A stretch of 64,000 bases of DNA from Gemmatimonadota bacterium (GTDB lineage: Bacteria; Gemmatimonadota; Gemmatimonadetes; Gemmatimonadales; Gemmatimonadaceae). Both the position numbers and the translations under genes were made by a program. The notes under the pieces were generated by a model. The model worked only from the letters and a program-made list of their open reading frames with translations, was not told the DNA's origin and searched no databases. The DNA lies in assembly GCA_016719105.1 (NCBI GenBank), contig JADKAQ010000008.1, forward strand, positions 1 to 64,000, read 5' to 3'. Shown one piece after another: positions 7,680 to 16,379 of the stretch. Numbering within the stretch: the stretch's first letter is position 1; every line of letters starts with the position of its first letter.

Positions 7680-9458
7680 TCACCGCTGGGTGGTGACGGC
7701 CCGGCGGGGCCGCCGCAGCAACTGCAGGCGGATCGTTTCCATCGCGCTCACGACGTCGCCGAGCCGCGCGTGCAAGGCGTCCCGGTGGGCCCTGACCTCC
7801 GCGTAGCCTTGGCCAGCCGCTGCCTCGCCGGCTTCATCCAGCACTCGGGCGACTGCGTTGTGCTTCGTTCGCAGCGCCTGAGCATCCTCCTGCAGACGCT
7901 GCAACACACGTGGCACATCACCCAGGGCGTCCCGTGTCGCCCTGGGGAGACTCTCAAAGAGTTCGCCTCCGGCCAGGCCGAGCGACAGCTCGGTCGCCCG
8001 ATGCGTCACCGCGTTGGCCGGCGCGGCTCGTCCCAGTGTCCGACGACCCAGACCGAAGAGTGCCTTTCCCACTGGCCCCGTCCACACCTTGGACCAGAAA
8101 GCCGTGTCCACATCGCGGCGGCGCTGCACAAGGGCAAGCCAACCCAGCCCCGCCAGGACGCTCGTGGCGAAGCTGAGGAAGATGGTATGTCCCATCGCTG
8201 TCGCGCCCACCCCGCCGCCGAGGAGCGGCGGAGCCCACGCGAGGGCGAATGTGAGGGCCGCGACAGACGCCACGCCGGCGAGCAGTCGCTCCGCGGGTGT
8301 CGCCCGTGCACCGGCATTCGCGATCTGCAGCTCCTCGCGTGAACGCTCCAGCTCGGCGGCAAAGGCGGGTTGGAGATCCTGGTGCGCAAAGCCGAGTTTC
8401 GCGAGTCGCCGCGCTGCTGCTGAGAGGTAGGTAATGGGGAGGAGCATCGCACCCGCGACGAGTGTCCAGACCCCCCAGGACCCGCCGAGCGTCGCCGACG
8501 CGTATACCGACGCCGGCAGGAGCAGGGCCCCGGTCACGAGGGTTCCGCCACCGTCCAGTCGGGCCTGTCGGCGCACAAAGGCACGCAACGCGACCGGGAG
8601 TTCGCGTCGTGGCTCGATGGCGACGTTCAACTGTTCCCCCAGAGCCTGCGCACTCGACGGGCGCAGCGCTGGATCCTTGGCGAGGCAACGATCCACCAGC
8701 GCCGCGAGCTTGCGGGGCACGGCGACCCCCAGGGATGCCAGCGGGCGTGGGGGTTGGCTCACCTGCCGCGCGAGGACCTCGGTGGGATTCGCCCCCTCGA
8801 ACGGGAGCCTTCCCGAGAGGGCGAAGAACGCGGTGGCCCCCAGGGCATAGAGGTCGCTTCGCGCATCGAGGGGGCCGCCGAGGACCTGTTCCGGGCTCAT
8901 GAACTCCGGTGTCCCAACAATCCGCTCGTCGATGGCGTCGCCGATCGCGGCGGCGATCCCGAAGTCCGCCACGAGGGCACGTCCCGTGGCCGACTCGATG
9001 AGGATGTTGTCGGGCTTGATGTCGCGGTGCACGAAGCCTTGCGCATGGGCGAAGGCGAGAGCCCAAGCTGCTTCGCGGAGGATCCGTACCGCCTCCCGCG
9101 CTGGACACCGGTCCGCGCGTGCGCACACGCTCAGCCAGGGTTTCTCCTCCACGAACGCCATCACGTAGAAGACGAACGCTCCGGATTCCTCCACCGCATG
9201 GATGGGGATGATGTTGGGGTGCGTGAGCTTGGCGGCGAGTCGTGCCTCTCGCAGGAAGCGGTCGCGTAGCTCCCGCGCGGGCAGCGAGCGCTGGGGGAGG
9301 AGCTTAATCGCCACCAGGCGGTCAAGGTGGACCTCGCGGGCGAGGTAGACGATCCCCATCCCGCCGCGCCCGAGCTCGCGGTCGATCGAGTAACGACCGG
9401 CGAGCCCTTCCTGGAAGTCGAGAAAGAGCGAATCGCTCTCAGTTGATGTTAGTGTCAT
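7680..9458 (-). CDS. Membrane-linked Ser/Thr protein kinase (Pkn type)
   Basis: 592 residues from ATG at 9458. The N-terminal kinase domain (about residues 23-290) has the Gly-rich loop LGRGGMGIVYLA, ATP-binding Lys52 in VAIKLL, catalytic HRDIKPDN (Asp146), DFG at 165-167, and VGTPEFMSPEQ in the activation segment, so all catalytic residues are present. The C-terminal part lacks PASTA, WD or TPR modules. It has two pairs of hydrophobic helices (near 318-360 and 418-465) and then a coiled-coil-like tail rich in Ala, Arg and Glu. A cytoplasmic kinase tethered by four helices is likely. It is divergent from the DUF885 gene; targets unknown. Confidence 0.85.
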   Translation of the reverse strand: MTLTSTESDSLFLDFQEGLAGRYSIDRELGRGGMGIVYLAREVHLDRLVAIKLLPQRSLPARELRDRFLREARLAAKLTHPNIIPIHAVEESGAFVFYVMAFVEEKPWLSVCARADRCPAREAVRILREAAWALAFAHAQGFVHRDIKPDNILIESATGRALVADFGIAAAIGDAIDERIVGTPEFMSPEQVLGGPLDARSDLYALGATAFFALSGRLPFEGANPTEVLARQVSQPPRPLASLGVAVPRKLAALVDRCLAKDPALRPSSAQALGEQLNVAIEPRRELPVALRAFVRRQARLDGGGTLVTGALLLPASVYASATLGGSWGVWTLVAGAMLLPITYLSAAARRLAKLGFAHQDLQPAFAAELERSREELQIANAGARATPAERLLAGVASVAALTFALAWAPPLLGGGVGATAMGHTIFLSFATSVLAGLGWLALVQRRRDVDTAFWSKVWTGPVGKALFGLGRRTLGRAAPANAVTHRATELSLGLAGGELFESLPRATRDALGDVPRVLQRLQEDAQALRTKHNAVARVLDEAGEAAAGQGYAEVRAHRDALHARLGDVVSAMETIRLQLLRRPRRAVTTQR

Positions 9459-9866
9459 CTGCCTGCGATGCTCGCGTCCGGACGGCGGGCAGGCCCCAAG
9501 GGTGTCGATCCATCCCTCCGTGAAGGACGCGTCGACCGGCCAGACGCCACGGTTCAAGGTGGTCCCGTTCGACCCGGCGCCGGGATCGTCGATACGCCCG
9601 TCGAGCCACTTGGCATGGAAGCCAGTTCGACGCGGGGCGTGCAGGACGGGCACCTCGCCTTCGATCTCGATGGCCCGGGCAAGCAGCGCTTCACCACGCG
9701 CGGCAACTGGCCGGGGTGCCAGCGCCGAGACATCTTCGGCGAGCCCCCGACCGAAGCCAGCGGCGACGCACCGATGCGCGGCGCATGCCTCCATGCGGGT
9801 CCCATGCCGACGTCTGGTTCCCTCACGTTTCTCGACGCTCTGGCGCGACGCTCACTCCCGCTTGGT
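9459..9866. other. 408-bp divergent intergenic region
   Basis: Lies between the kinase start (leftward) and the DUF885 start (rightward). Several frames stay open across it, as expected for very GC-rich DNA, but none gives a recognisable protein or a convincing ribosome site. It must hold the promoters of both genes; no clear promoter hexamers or operator repeats were seen. Confidence 0.4.
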
Positions 9867-11519
9867 ATGCGCCTTCGCCTTCTCTCCGCCCTCCTGGCCC
9901 TCGCCGCCCCTCACGTGCGTGGCGGCGCGCAGGCCCCTCCGGCGCCGCCGCGCCTCGCCGCCCTGGTATCCGACGCGGCCGGCGTTCGGGTCACCACCCG
10001 ATCGGCGCGCGAGTACGCCGCTGCGAGTGCCGCCTATCGCGACCTGCTCACGCGCCTGCGCGCGCTGGACCGCGGCTCGTTAGGGCGCGACGATCAGGTC
10101 GACTACGACCTGCTCGACGCTTACCTGCGCACCCGCGCCTTCGAGATCGACTCGCTCAGGGTGCACGAAGTCGTCCCGGCGAGTTATCTCGCCCTGGGCG
10201 CCACCGACCGTCTCTTCCTGCGTCCGGGGGCCATCAGTGACGCCGGGGTGTTGGACGCGCTCGCGGAACTGCGCCAGTTTCCCGCGGTGCTCGCGCATGC
10301 GCGCGCCAACCTGAAGGTGCCGGCGCGAACGTGGACCGAGAACGCGATCGCGCAGGCGCGCTACGCCCGCCTCCTCCTCGACGAGTACGTTCCGCGGGCG
10401 GCCGTGGATGACCCGGCGCTCAAGCGCGACCTCATCGGAGCGGCGCAGGAGGCATCGCGCGCCACCGAGGAGTTCCGCCTCTGGATGGAGCGCGATCTGC
10501 TGCCGCGCTCCACGCGCCCTCCCACATGGAAGCCGAGCGACATCGAGTTCTACCGCAGTTCAGGCGGCTGGACGGCTACGGCGTGGACGAGATGCTGCGC
10601 ATCGCCGAGCGCGAGGCGGTGCAGCTGACGGCCGAGATGCGGGCGTTGGCGAAGGAGATCCACCCGTCGGGTGACCTGCGCACCGTGTGGGAACAGATGA
10701 AGGACGAGGCGCCGCCGTGGGAGGGGGTGATCCCGATGGCGCAGCGCTACGTTGACCTGACCACCGCCTGGCTGCGCGGTGCGGGGGCGCACGTGGCGAC
10801 CATCCCCGACTTCGACTACGGCGCCGTGCTCACCACGCCGATGGCGCGTCGCACGCTCTCGTTTGGGGGCGCAGTACGGACCCACGGTGGCCGGGCGCTT
10901 GTCCGGATACTACGTCCTCACCCCGCTGGAGCCGTGGCTCACCGAGGCGGAGCAGGCGAGCCGCCTCCGCAGCTACAACCCGTACTGGACGCACGTGATC
11001 TCGTATCATGAGTGGCTGGGCCACACCGCCCAACGCGCCGCCGCCGCGCAGCATGTGACCCGTCCCATGCGCCGCCTCTTCCAGAGCGGCTACTTCTCGC
11101 AGTCGTGGTCGTTCTACCTGGAGCGGTTGCTGGAGGACGAGGGATACTACGACGTCCTCCCCTACATGGAGCGCCTCAAGACCAAGATGGCACGCCGCCA
11201 AATGCGCATGTGGCGGGTGCAGCGCATCCTCACCAAGCTCAAGATGGCGAAGGGTGAGATGTCGTTCGAGCAGGCGGTGAAGGCCTACATCGATCACATC
11301 GGGATGGAGCCGACCAACGCCTTCCTCGAGGTGCAGCGCGACTCCCAGAACGCCACGCCCCCCGGGCGCGAGATCATCGGCGAGTTGGTCATCCTGCAGC
11401 TACGCGACGAGTACAAACGCCGCATGGGGGTGCACTATTCGCTCCGGCGATTCAACGACCAGCTGCTCGCGTACGGCGACCTGCCGTTCAAGCAGATTCG
11501 GCGGCTGATGTTCGAGTAG
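9867..11519 (+). CDS. DUF885-family zinc metallopeptidase, two frameshifts
   Basis: Starts at ATG 9867 with a signal peptide (residues 1-24, ending GGAQA). Three frame segments join into one protein of about 550 residues. The first runs to IEFYR near 10552. The second covers LDGYGVDEML to TLSFGG, near 10575-10865. The third begins AQYGPTVAGRLSGYY. The second shift sits in the run TTTGGGGGC at about 10861-10869, and removing one G restores TLSFGAQYG, so a homopolymer error is likely. The motif YHEWLGH is the HExxGH zinc site of the DUF885 family, whose members are exported peptidases. The C terminus ends LPFKQIRRLMF. The palindromic element follows its stop directly. Confidence 0.8.
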
Positions 11520-11691
11520 CGGAAGACGGGAAGACGAGGACATTCGACAACGAAGCGGGATACGGTGGACATGGCGGTTTCACGGAGGCACATGGACGAG
11601 GGCTGCGTAGCGCCGACGTCCTCCGCGCCCATCCGCAGAAGCCTCCGTGAACCTCCGCGTCCCGCTTTGCGAGGCTGAACTGCCCTAACTG
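11520..11691. repeat. Palindromic intergenic element, copy 2
   Basis: Begins with GGAAGACGGGAAGACG right after the DUF885 stop, contains the 18-nt word TAGCGCCGACGTCCTCCG (11608-11625) shared exactly with copy 1, and folds through GCCTCCGTGAACCTCCGC (11641-11658) onto a complementary GGCGG..CACGGAGGC arm near 11573-11589. It lacks the right-hand octamer array of copy 1. It lies between convergent 3' ends, as copy 1 does. Confidence 0.7.
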
Positions 11692-14600
11692 CTAGGACAC
11701 CGTATTCGGCCGCGGCTTCACCTGCTCCGTGCTCGGCTTGAGCTCCGGCAATCCCGCCGCCTTGAGGATCGCGTTCAACCGCGGCAGCCGGGAGTTCATC
11801 CCCTTGTTGATCGCCGTCAGCTGCTTGTCGAGCTCCGCGCTCAGGGACTCGTAGGCCTCGATCGCCTGCTTCGTGGGGCGATACTCCCCCGTCCCCACGG
11901 TGCCTGCCAGTGAGGCAATCTGGTTGTTGAGCTTGATGGGGTAGTTGAGCGGGTCCTGCGAGCTCTGGTTCTTGACCTGATAGACCTCCTGCTCGCCGGC
12001 CGACATCTCGGTCATCATCTCGCCCGACAGCTGCTTGAACTCCTGCGCCGTCGCGCCGGTGATCTTGCTCGAGCGGTCTTCCACCTGCGAGCGCATGTTG
12101 CGCACGAGGCGCACGGCGTTGTTGGCCTCGGTGGTCTTGTCGCGGATCGCCATGAGGAGCTTGAACTGCGCCTGCAGGTCGGCATCGGTCGCGTCGCTGC
12201 GCGGGTCGCGCTTGAGCCGGAACGTGCGCGACTGCGTCTCGTTCCCTGCCGTCAGGCGCACGCTGTAGGCCCCCGGCGGGGCCACGGGGCCGGTGGTGCC
12301 GGCGGCCCACATGATCATCCCGTCAAAGCGCACCGCGTCGGGATAGCGCATGTCCCACGAGAAGGTGTTCATCCCCGCCTTGTTGGGGACGCGCGGCGGG
12401 CGCGGGGCGCGGGAGAAGAACTCCTCGATGTCGATGTTCTGCATCAGCACCGACGGGTCGGCGAAGCGCGCGGTGACGACCTTGGTGGCCGAATCACGCG
12501 AGAAGCCCGCCTTGGTGACCATGGAGTCGATGGCGGCCGCCTTCATCCCTTCCACGCGCAGCGAATCGGCCGACGTCTCCGGGTCCTGCTCGCTGGTGAA
12601 GCCGGCGATCGACTTGCCCGCCGCATCGAGGAACTCGAGCGTCACCTTCTGGTTGGCATCCTTGAGGTAGTACTGCATGTGCGCCCCGCCCGGTGGGTTG
12701 GACCCCACGCCACCGCCACCGCCAAAGAGCGCCATCAACTGCGCGAAGAAGCCGCCGCCGAAGTCGGAGCGAATCGCATCGCTCGGCTGGAAGAGGTGCG
12801 CCGCCTGCTTGGGCGTCTCGGCCTTGAGCTGCCGCAGCGCGGCGATGTTGTCCATCACCCAGAACGACCGCCCGTGCGTCGCCGCGATCACGTCGGCGTC
12901 CTTGATGCGGAGGTCGTGCACCGGAACGAGCGGGAGGTTGCGCTTGAGCGAGGCCCAGTTGCGCCCGTCGTCGAACGAGACGTAGACGCCGCGCTCGGTG
13001 CCGGCGAAGAGCAGGCCGCGGCGGACCGGATCCTCGCGCACCACGCGCAGGAAGTGATCGGGGGCGATCCCGTTGACGATCTTCGTCCACGTCTTGCCGT
13101 AGTCGTCGGTCTTGTAGAGGATCGGCGACTTGTCGCCCAGCTGGTACCGATTGGCGGCGACGTAGGCGGTGCCGGCGTCGTAGTGCCCTGGCTCGATGAT
13201 GCTGATGCGCGTGAAGTCGCCGATGTCCTTGGGCGTCACGTTCTCCCAGCTGACGCCGTTGTTCTTCGACACCCACACCAGCCCGTCGTCGGTGCCGACC
13301 CAGAGCACCCCCTGCCTAACGGGGGACTCGTCGAAGGCGAAGATGAGCGCGTAGGTCTCGACCCCGGTCTGGTCCTTGGTGATCGGGCCGCCCGAGGCGT
13401 CCATCGTCTTGGGATCGCGGCGTGCCAGCTCCGGCGACACCGGGGCCCAGCTCTCCCCTTCGTCCGTGGAGCGGAAGAGGCGCGAGCCGGCCGCGTACAG
13501 CACCTTGTCGTTGTGGCGCGAGAAGACGATGGGGAAGGTCCACTGGAAGCGGACCTTGATGTCCTTGGACGAGTAGCCCATCGGGTTGATGGGATACACG
13601 GTGATATCGCGCGTGAAGCCGGTGCGCATGTCCTTGCGCGTCAGCAACCCGCCGTAGCTCCCGGCAAAGACGATCCCCGGCTTGGTGGGGTGCGGCGTCA
13701 CGTAGCCCGACTCGCCGCCGCCGGCGTCCTTCCAGTCGGCAATGTTCACCCGCCCCTCGCCACGGCTCGGCGCGCACAGCGTCGAGTTGTCCTGCTGCGC
13801 CCCGCAGATCTGGTACGGATAGTCGTTGGTCACGTCCACGTGGTACATCTGCGCCGTGGCGAACTCCTGGTCGGTCCAGTTCTTCCCGCCGTTGGTGCTG
13901 ACGGTGGCACCACCGTCGTTTCCTTCCACCATGCGCAGCGGATCGTTGGGGGCGATCCACAGGTCGTGGTTGTCGCCGTGGGGGACGTTGATCCCCTCAC
14001 GGAACGTCTTGCCCCCGTCCTTGGAGCGGTAGAAGCCGACGTTGAGCGCGTAGACGACGTTGGTGTCCTTGGGGTCGGCCACGAGGTTGGAGTAGTACCA
14101 GGCGCGCTGCCGCAGCTTGCGGTCGCGGTTGATGTAGCTCCACGTCGCGCCGGCATCGTCGGAGCGGTAGACGCCCCCCGAATCATGCTCGATGACCGCC
14201 CACAGCCGGCTCGGCTTGGCGGGCGAGATGGTCAACCCGATCTTGCCGACCGTCCCGGTCGGGAGCCCCTTGGCCGTCTTCGTCAGCGACGTCCACGTCG
14301 TGCCACCATCGGTCGACTTCCAGATCGCGCTCCCCGTCCCGCCTGACGACATCGCCCACGAGGTGCGATACGCCTGCCAGGTGGCCGCGTACATCACGTC
14401 GGGATTGGACGGGTCGAGATGCAGGTCGATGGCCCCGGTCGAGTCGTTGACAAACAGCACCTTGCTGAACGTCTTGCCGCCATCGGTGGTCTTGTAGACA
14501 CCGCGCGTGTCGCCCGCCTTGAACGGGTTGCCGAACACGGCGAACCAGGCGACGTCCTTGTTGGTGGGATGGATGCGGATAGTGGCGATGTGCTCCTCGC

Positions 14601-15138
14601 GGAAGCCGAGCATCGTCCACGTCTTGCCGCCGTCGGTCGTCTTCCAGAGGCCGTCGCCGCCGGCGGTGTTGCCGCGGATGTCGGTCTCGCCGCCGCCGAC
14701 CCAAACGATGTCGGCATTCTGCGGATCGACGGCCACCGCCCCGATCGTCCCGCCGAAGTACTTGTCGCTGGCGGCGCTCCAGTTCTGCCCCCCATCGACC
14801 GTCTTGAAGACGCCGCCACCGGTGGTCCCCATCCAGTATTCGTTGGGGCGCTGCACCGAGCCGGCGACCGCCACCGAGCGCCCGCCGCGGGCGGGGCCCA
14901 TCTCGCGCCAGCGGAGGGCGCCGAAGACGGTGGAGTCGAAGGTCAGCGGCCCGGTGGGGGCCGGCGGGACGGCGGCGGCGCGCACACCAGCCACTCGACC
15001 GGCGGGGCGCGCTTGGGCGGAGAGTGCCGGGGCGATCGCGACGAGCGTCGCCGGGGCGAGCACGGCGAGCGTCGTGGAGCGGAAAGCGCGGGTCAGGGCG
15101 CGCACGGCGCGGGATCCCGAACGGGTGCGAACGGTCAT
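11692..15138 (-). CDS. Secreted Vps10/sortilin-like BNR-repeat beta-propeller protein
   Basis: 1148 residues with a signal peptide ending near ALSAQA (residue 42). Residues of about 65-760 carry many Asp-box (BNR) repeats of the form S/T-x-D-x-G-x-T/S-W, such as KTVDGGQNW, KTTDGGKTW, KSTDGGTTW, RSTDEGESW and KTDDYGKTW. These mark sialidase/Vps10-type propellers; the sialidase Arg triad is not evident. A Gly-rich hinge near residue 815 leads to a beta-sandwich-like region and a helical tail (about 975-1148) rich in Gln, Glu and Lys. Members are often annotated as glycosyl hydrolases, but a binding or scaffold role is as likely. Its last 78 codons recur at 7165-7402. Confidence 0.85.
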   Translation of the reverse strand: MTVRTRSGSRAVRALTRAFRSTTLAVLAPATLVAIAPALSAQARPAGRVAGVRAAAVPPAPTGPLTFDSTVFGALRWREMGPARGGRSVAVAGSVQRPNEYWMGTTGGGVFKTVDGGQNWSAASDKYFGGTIGAVAVDPQNADIVWVGGGETDIRGNTAGGDGLWKTTDGGKTWTMLGFREEHIATIRIHPTNKDVAWFAVFGNPFKAGDTRGVYKTTDGGKTFSKVLFVNDSTGAIDLHLDPSNPDVMYAATWQAYRTSWAMSSGGTGSAIWKSTDGGTTWTSLTKTAKGLPTGTVGKIGLTISPAKPSRLWAVIEHDSGGVYRSDDAGATWSYINRDRKLRQRAWYYSNLVADPKDTNVVYALNVGFYRSKDGGKTFREGINVPHGDNHDLWIAPNDPLRMVEGNDGGATVSTNGGKNWTDQEFATAQMYHVDVTNDYPYQICGAQQDNSTLCAPSRGEGRVNIADWKDAGGGESGYVTPHPTKPGIVFAGSYGGLLTRKDMRTGFTRDITVYPINPMGYSSKDIKVRFQWTFPIVFSRHNDKVLYAAGSRLFRSTDEGESWAPVSPELARRDPKTMDASGGPITKDQTGVETYALIFAFDESPVRQGVLWVGTDDGLVWVSKNNGVSWENVTPKDIGDFTRISIIEPGHYDAGTAYVAANRYQLGDKSPILYKTDDYGKTWTKIVNGIAPDHFLRVVREDPVRRGLLFAGTERGVYVSFDDGRNWASLKRNLPLVPVHDLRIKDADVIAATHGRSFWVMDNIAALRQLKAETPKQAAHLFQPSDAIRSDFGGGFFAQLMALFGGGGGVGSNPPGGAHMQYYLKDANQKVTLEFLDAAGKSIAGFTSEQDPETSADSLRVEGMKAAAIDSMVTKAGFSRDSATKVVTARFADPSVLMQNIDIEEFFSRAPRPPRVPNKAGMNTFSWDMRYPDAVRFDGMIMWAAGTTGPVAPPGAYSVRLTAGNETQSRTFRLKRDPRSDATDADLQAQFKLLMAIRDKTTEANNAVRLVRNMRSQVEDRSSKITGATAQEFKQLSGEMMTEMSAGEQEVYQVKNQSSQDPLNYPIKLNNQIASLAGTVGTGEYRPTKQAIEAYESLSAELDKQLTAINKGMNSRLPRLNAILKAAGLPELKPSTEQVKPRPNTVS

Positions 15139-15305
15139 GAGGTCCTCGAGGTGGACGCCGCCGCGAGTGGGCAGCGTGCGCGCGAAATACGCCCGCGGGA
15201 CCGAGGACGCAAGTCAGGATTCCGCGTCAACCGCCCAACCGCGATAGGCGCAGGAAGGGCGCGCCTTTCCCATCCCACGGCGCGCGCGCCGCGCGCGCCT
15301 CGCAT

Positions 15306-16379
15306 CTATATCCTCTTGTTCGCCACCAGGCGTCGGTAGTGGGCCCCCAACGGCGTGAGGCGGCACGACTTGGACTCGATCGCCGCGTGCCACATGTGCG
15401 GCGCGTCGAACGGCTTGACCAGGTTCACTCGGTTGTAGCGCTGCAGGATGGCGAAGGTCGCGGTGTTGCGCGGATCGGGGGGCGGCGCCCCCTCGGGACG
15501 CCCGCGCAGCTCCGGCTCGAACGTGGGGTCGAGACGGAAGTCGAAGTCGGCCGCGGGAAAGAGCTTGGCGATCAAACGCAGCTCCTGCAGCGGGAGCGGC
15601 GGGAGGACCCTCCGAAGGGAAACGAAGCGCTTGACGTTGGTCTTGAAGACGGGGCGCTGCTGCCACGGTCCCAGCGACTGGTCGACGTGCGCGTACACGC
15701 TCCCCGGCGTGACGTCGCCCACCAGGTTCGACGCCGCGCCGGCCAGCGCATCGACCAGCAGCGTGGTGAAGATCCCGCTCCCGTTCTCCTCGCTGGCGTA
15801 CTGCGTCTCGGTCGACGCGGCGAGGATCGTCATTCCGTCCGACAGCTCCGCGCTCGTGTGCCCGGCGGGATTCCCCGCAACCCCGGAATGGCACGAGTCG
15901 AGGATGATGATCTTGTTCTGCGCCTTCGACGCGAGGGCGAGCGTGAGGACTTCGCCGAGCGCGAGCCCGTCGTCGCCGCGGCGCGTCTCGCTCCCGCACA
16001 GGTAGCCACCGGTCGCCTCGACGTGACCGTGACCGGCGAAGTAGAGGAGGGCGATTTCGGAATCGTCGGCGAACAGCTCCTCGATCAGGTCCTTGAGATC
16101 GCCGCGGGTGATCCCTTGGTTTGCGCTGGAGGCGGTACGCAGCGACACGCCGAAATTGGGAGAGCCGTCGCCATGCACCTCGAGGACCTCGCTCACCGCC
16201 CGCGCGTCGTTCACGCAGCCGTGCAGCGGCTTGAGCTTGTCGTAGTGGTCGATGCCGATGACCAAGGCCTTGCGCATCCGTGTCGTCTCCAGTGGGTTCG
16301 TCTCTTGCCCCTGCGCTTGCTGCTGCGAGTCTCCTTCGTCGCCAACCAACTCGGCCTTGCGGGGAGATTTTCCGGTCAT
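15306..16379 (-). CDS. Caspase-like cysteine protease (peptidase C14 family)
   Basis: 357 residues from ATG at 16379. After a polar 34-residue leader, the caspase p20-like fold starts at MRKALVIGIDHY. The catalytic dyad is present: His117 in LLYFAGHGH and Cys163 in IILDSCHSG, with NDA (57-59) in the first helix as in metacaspases. The C-terminal 120 residues (LPPLPLQELRLIAKLF onward) match no domain I know and end in a basic LTPLGAHYRRLVANKR tail. No signal peptide, so cytoplasmic. The start overlaps the stop of the TerB/TIR-like gene by ATGA, which implies translational coupling and a joint function. Bacterial caspases often act as death effectors or processing enzymes in conflict systems; the specific role here is inference. 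Confidence 0.85.
   Translation of the reverse strand: MTGKSPRKAELVGDEGDSQQQAQGQETNPLETTRMRKALVIGIDHYDKLKPLHGCVNDARAVSEVLEVHGDGSPNFGVSLRTASSANQGITRGDLKDLIEELFADDSEIALLYFAGHGHVEATGGYLCGSETRRGDDGLALGEVLTLALASKAQNKIIILDSCHSGVAGNPAGHTSAELSDGMTILAASTETQYASEENGSGIFTTLLVDALAGAASNLVGDVTPGSVYAHVDQSLGPWQQRPVFKTNVKRFVSLRRVLPPLPLQELRLIAKLFPAADFDFRLDPTFEPELRGRPEGAPPPDPRNTATFAILQRYNRVNLVKPFDAPHMWHAAIESKSCRLTPLGAHYRRLVANKRI

Noticed and set aside
9468..9794. Frames on both strands in the kinase/DUF885 gap as extra genes
   Set aside because: Several overlapping frames are open at once, none has a ribosome site or known motif, and the kinase and DUF885 starts are well placed.
12679..14346. A 555-codon rightward frame opposite the Vps10/BNR gene
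   Set aside because: Composition of antisense GC-rich DNA (Val/Arg/Asp/His-rich) and no motif; the leftward frame has a signal peptide and dense Asp-box repeats.
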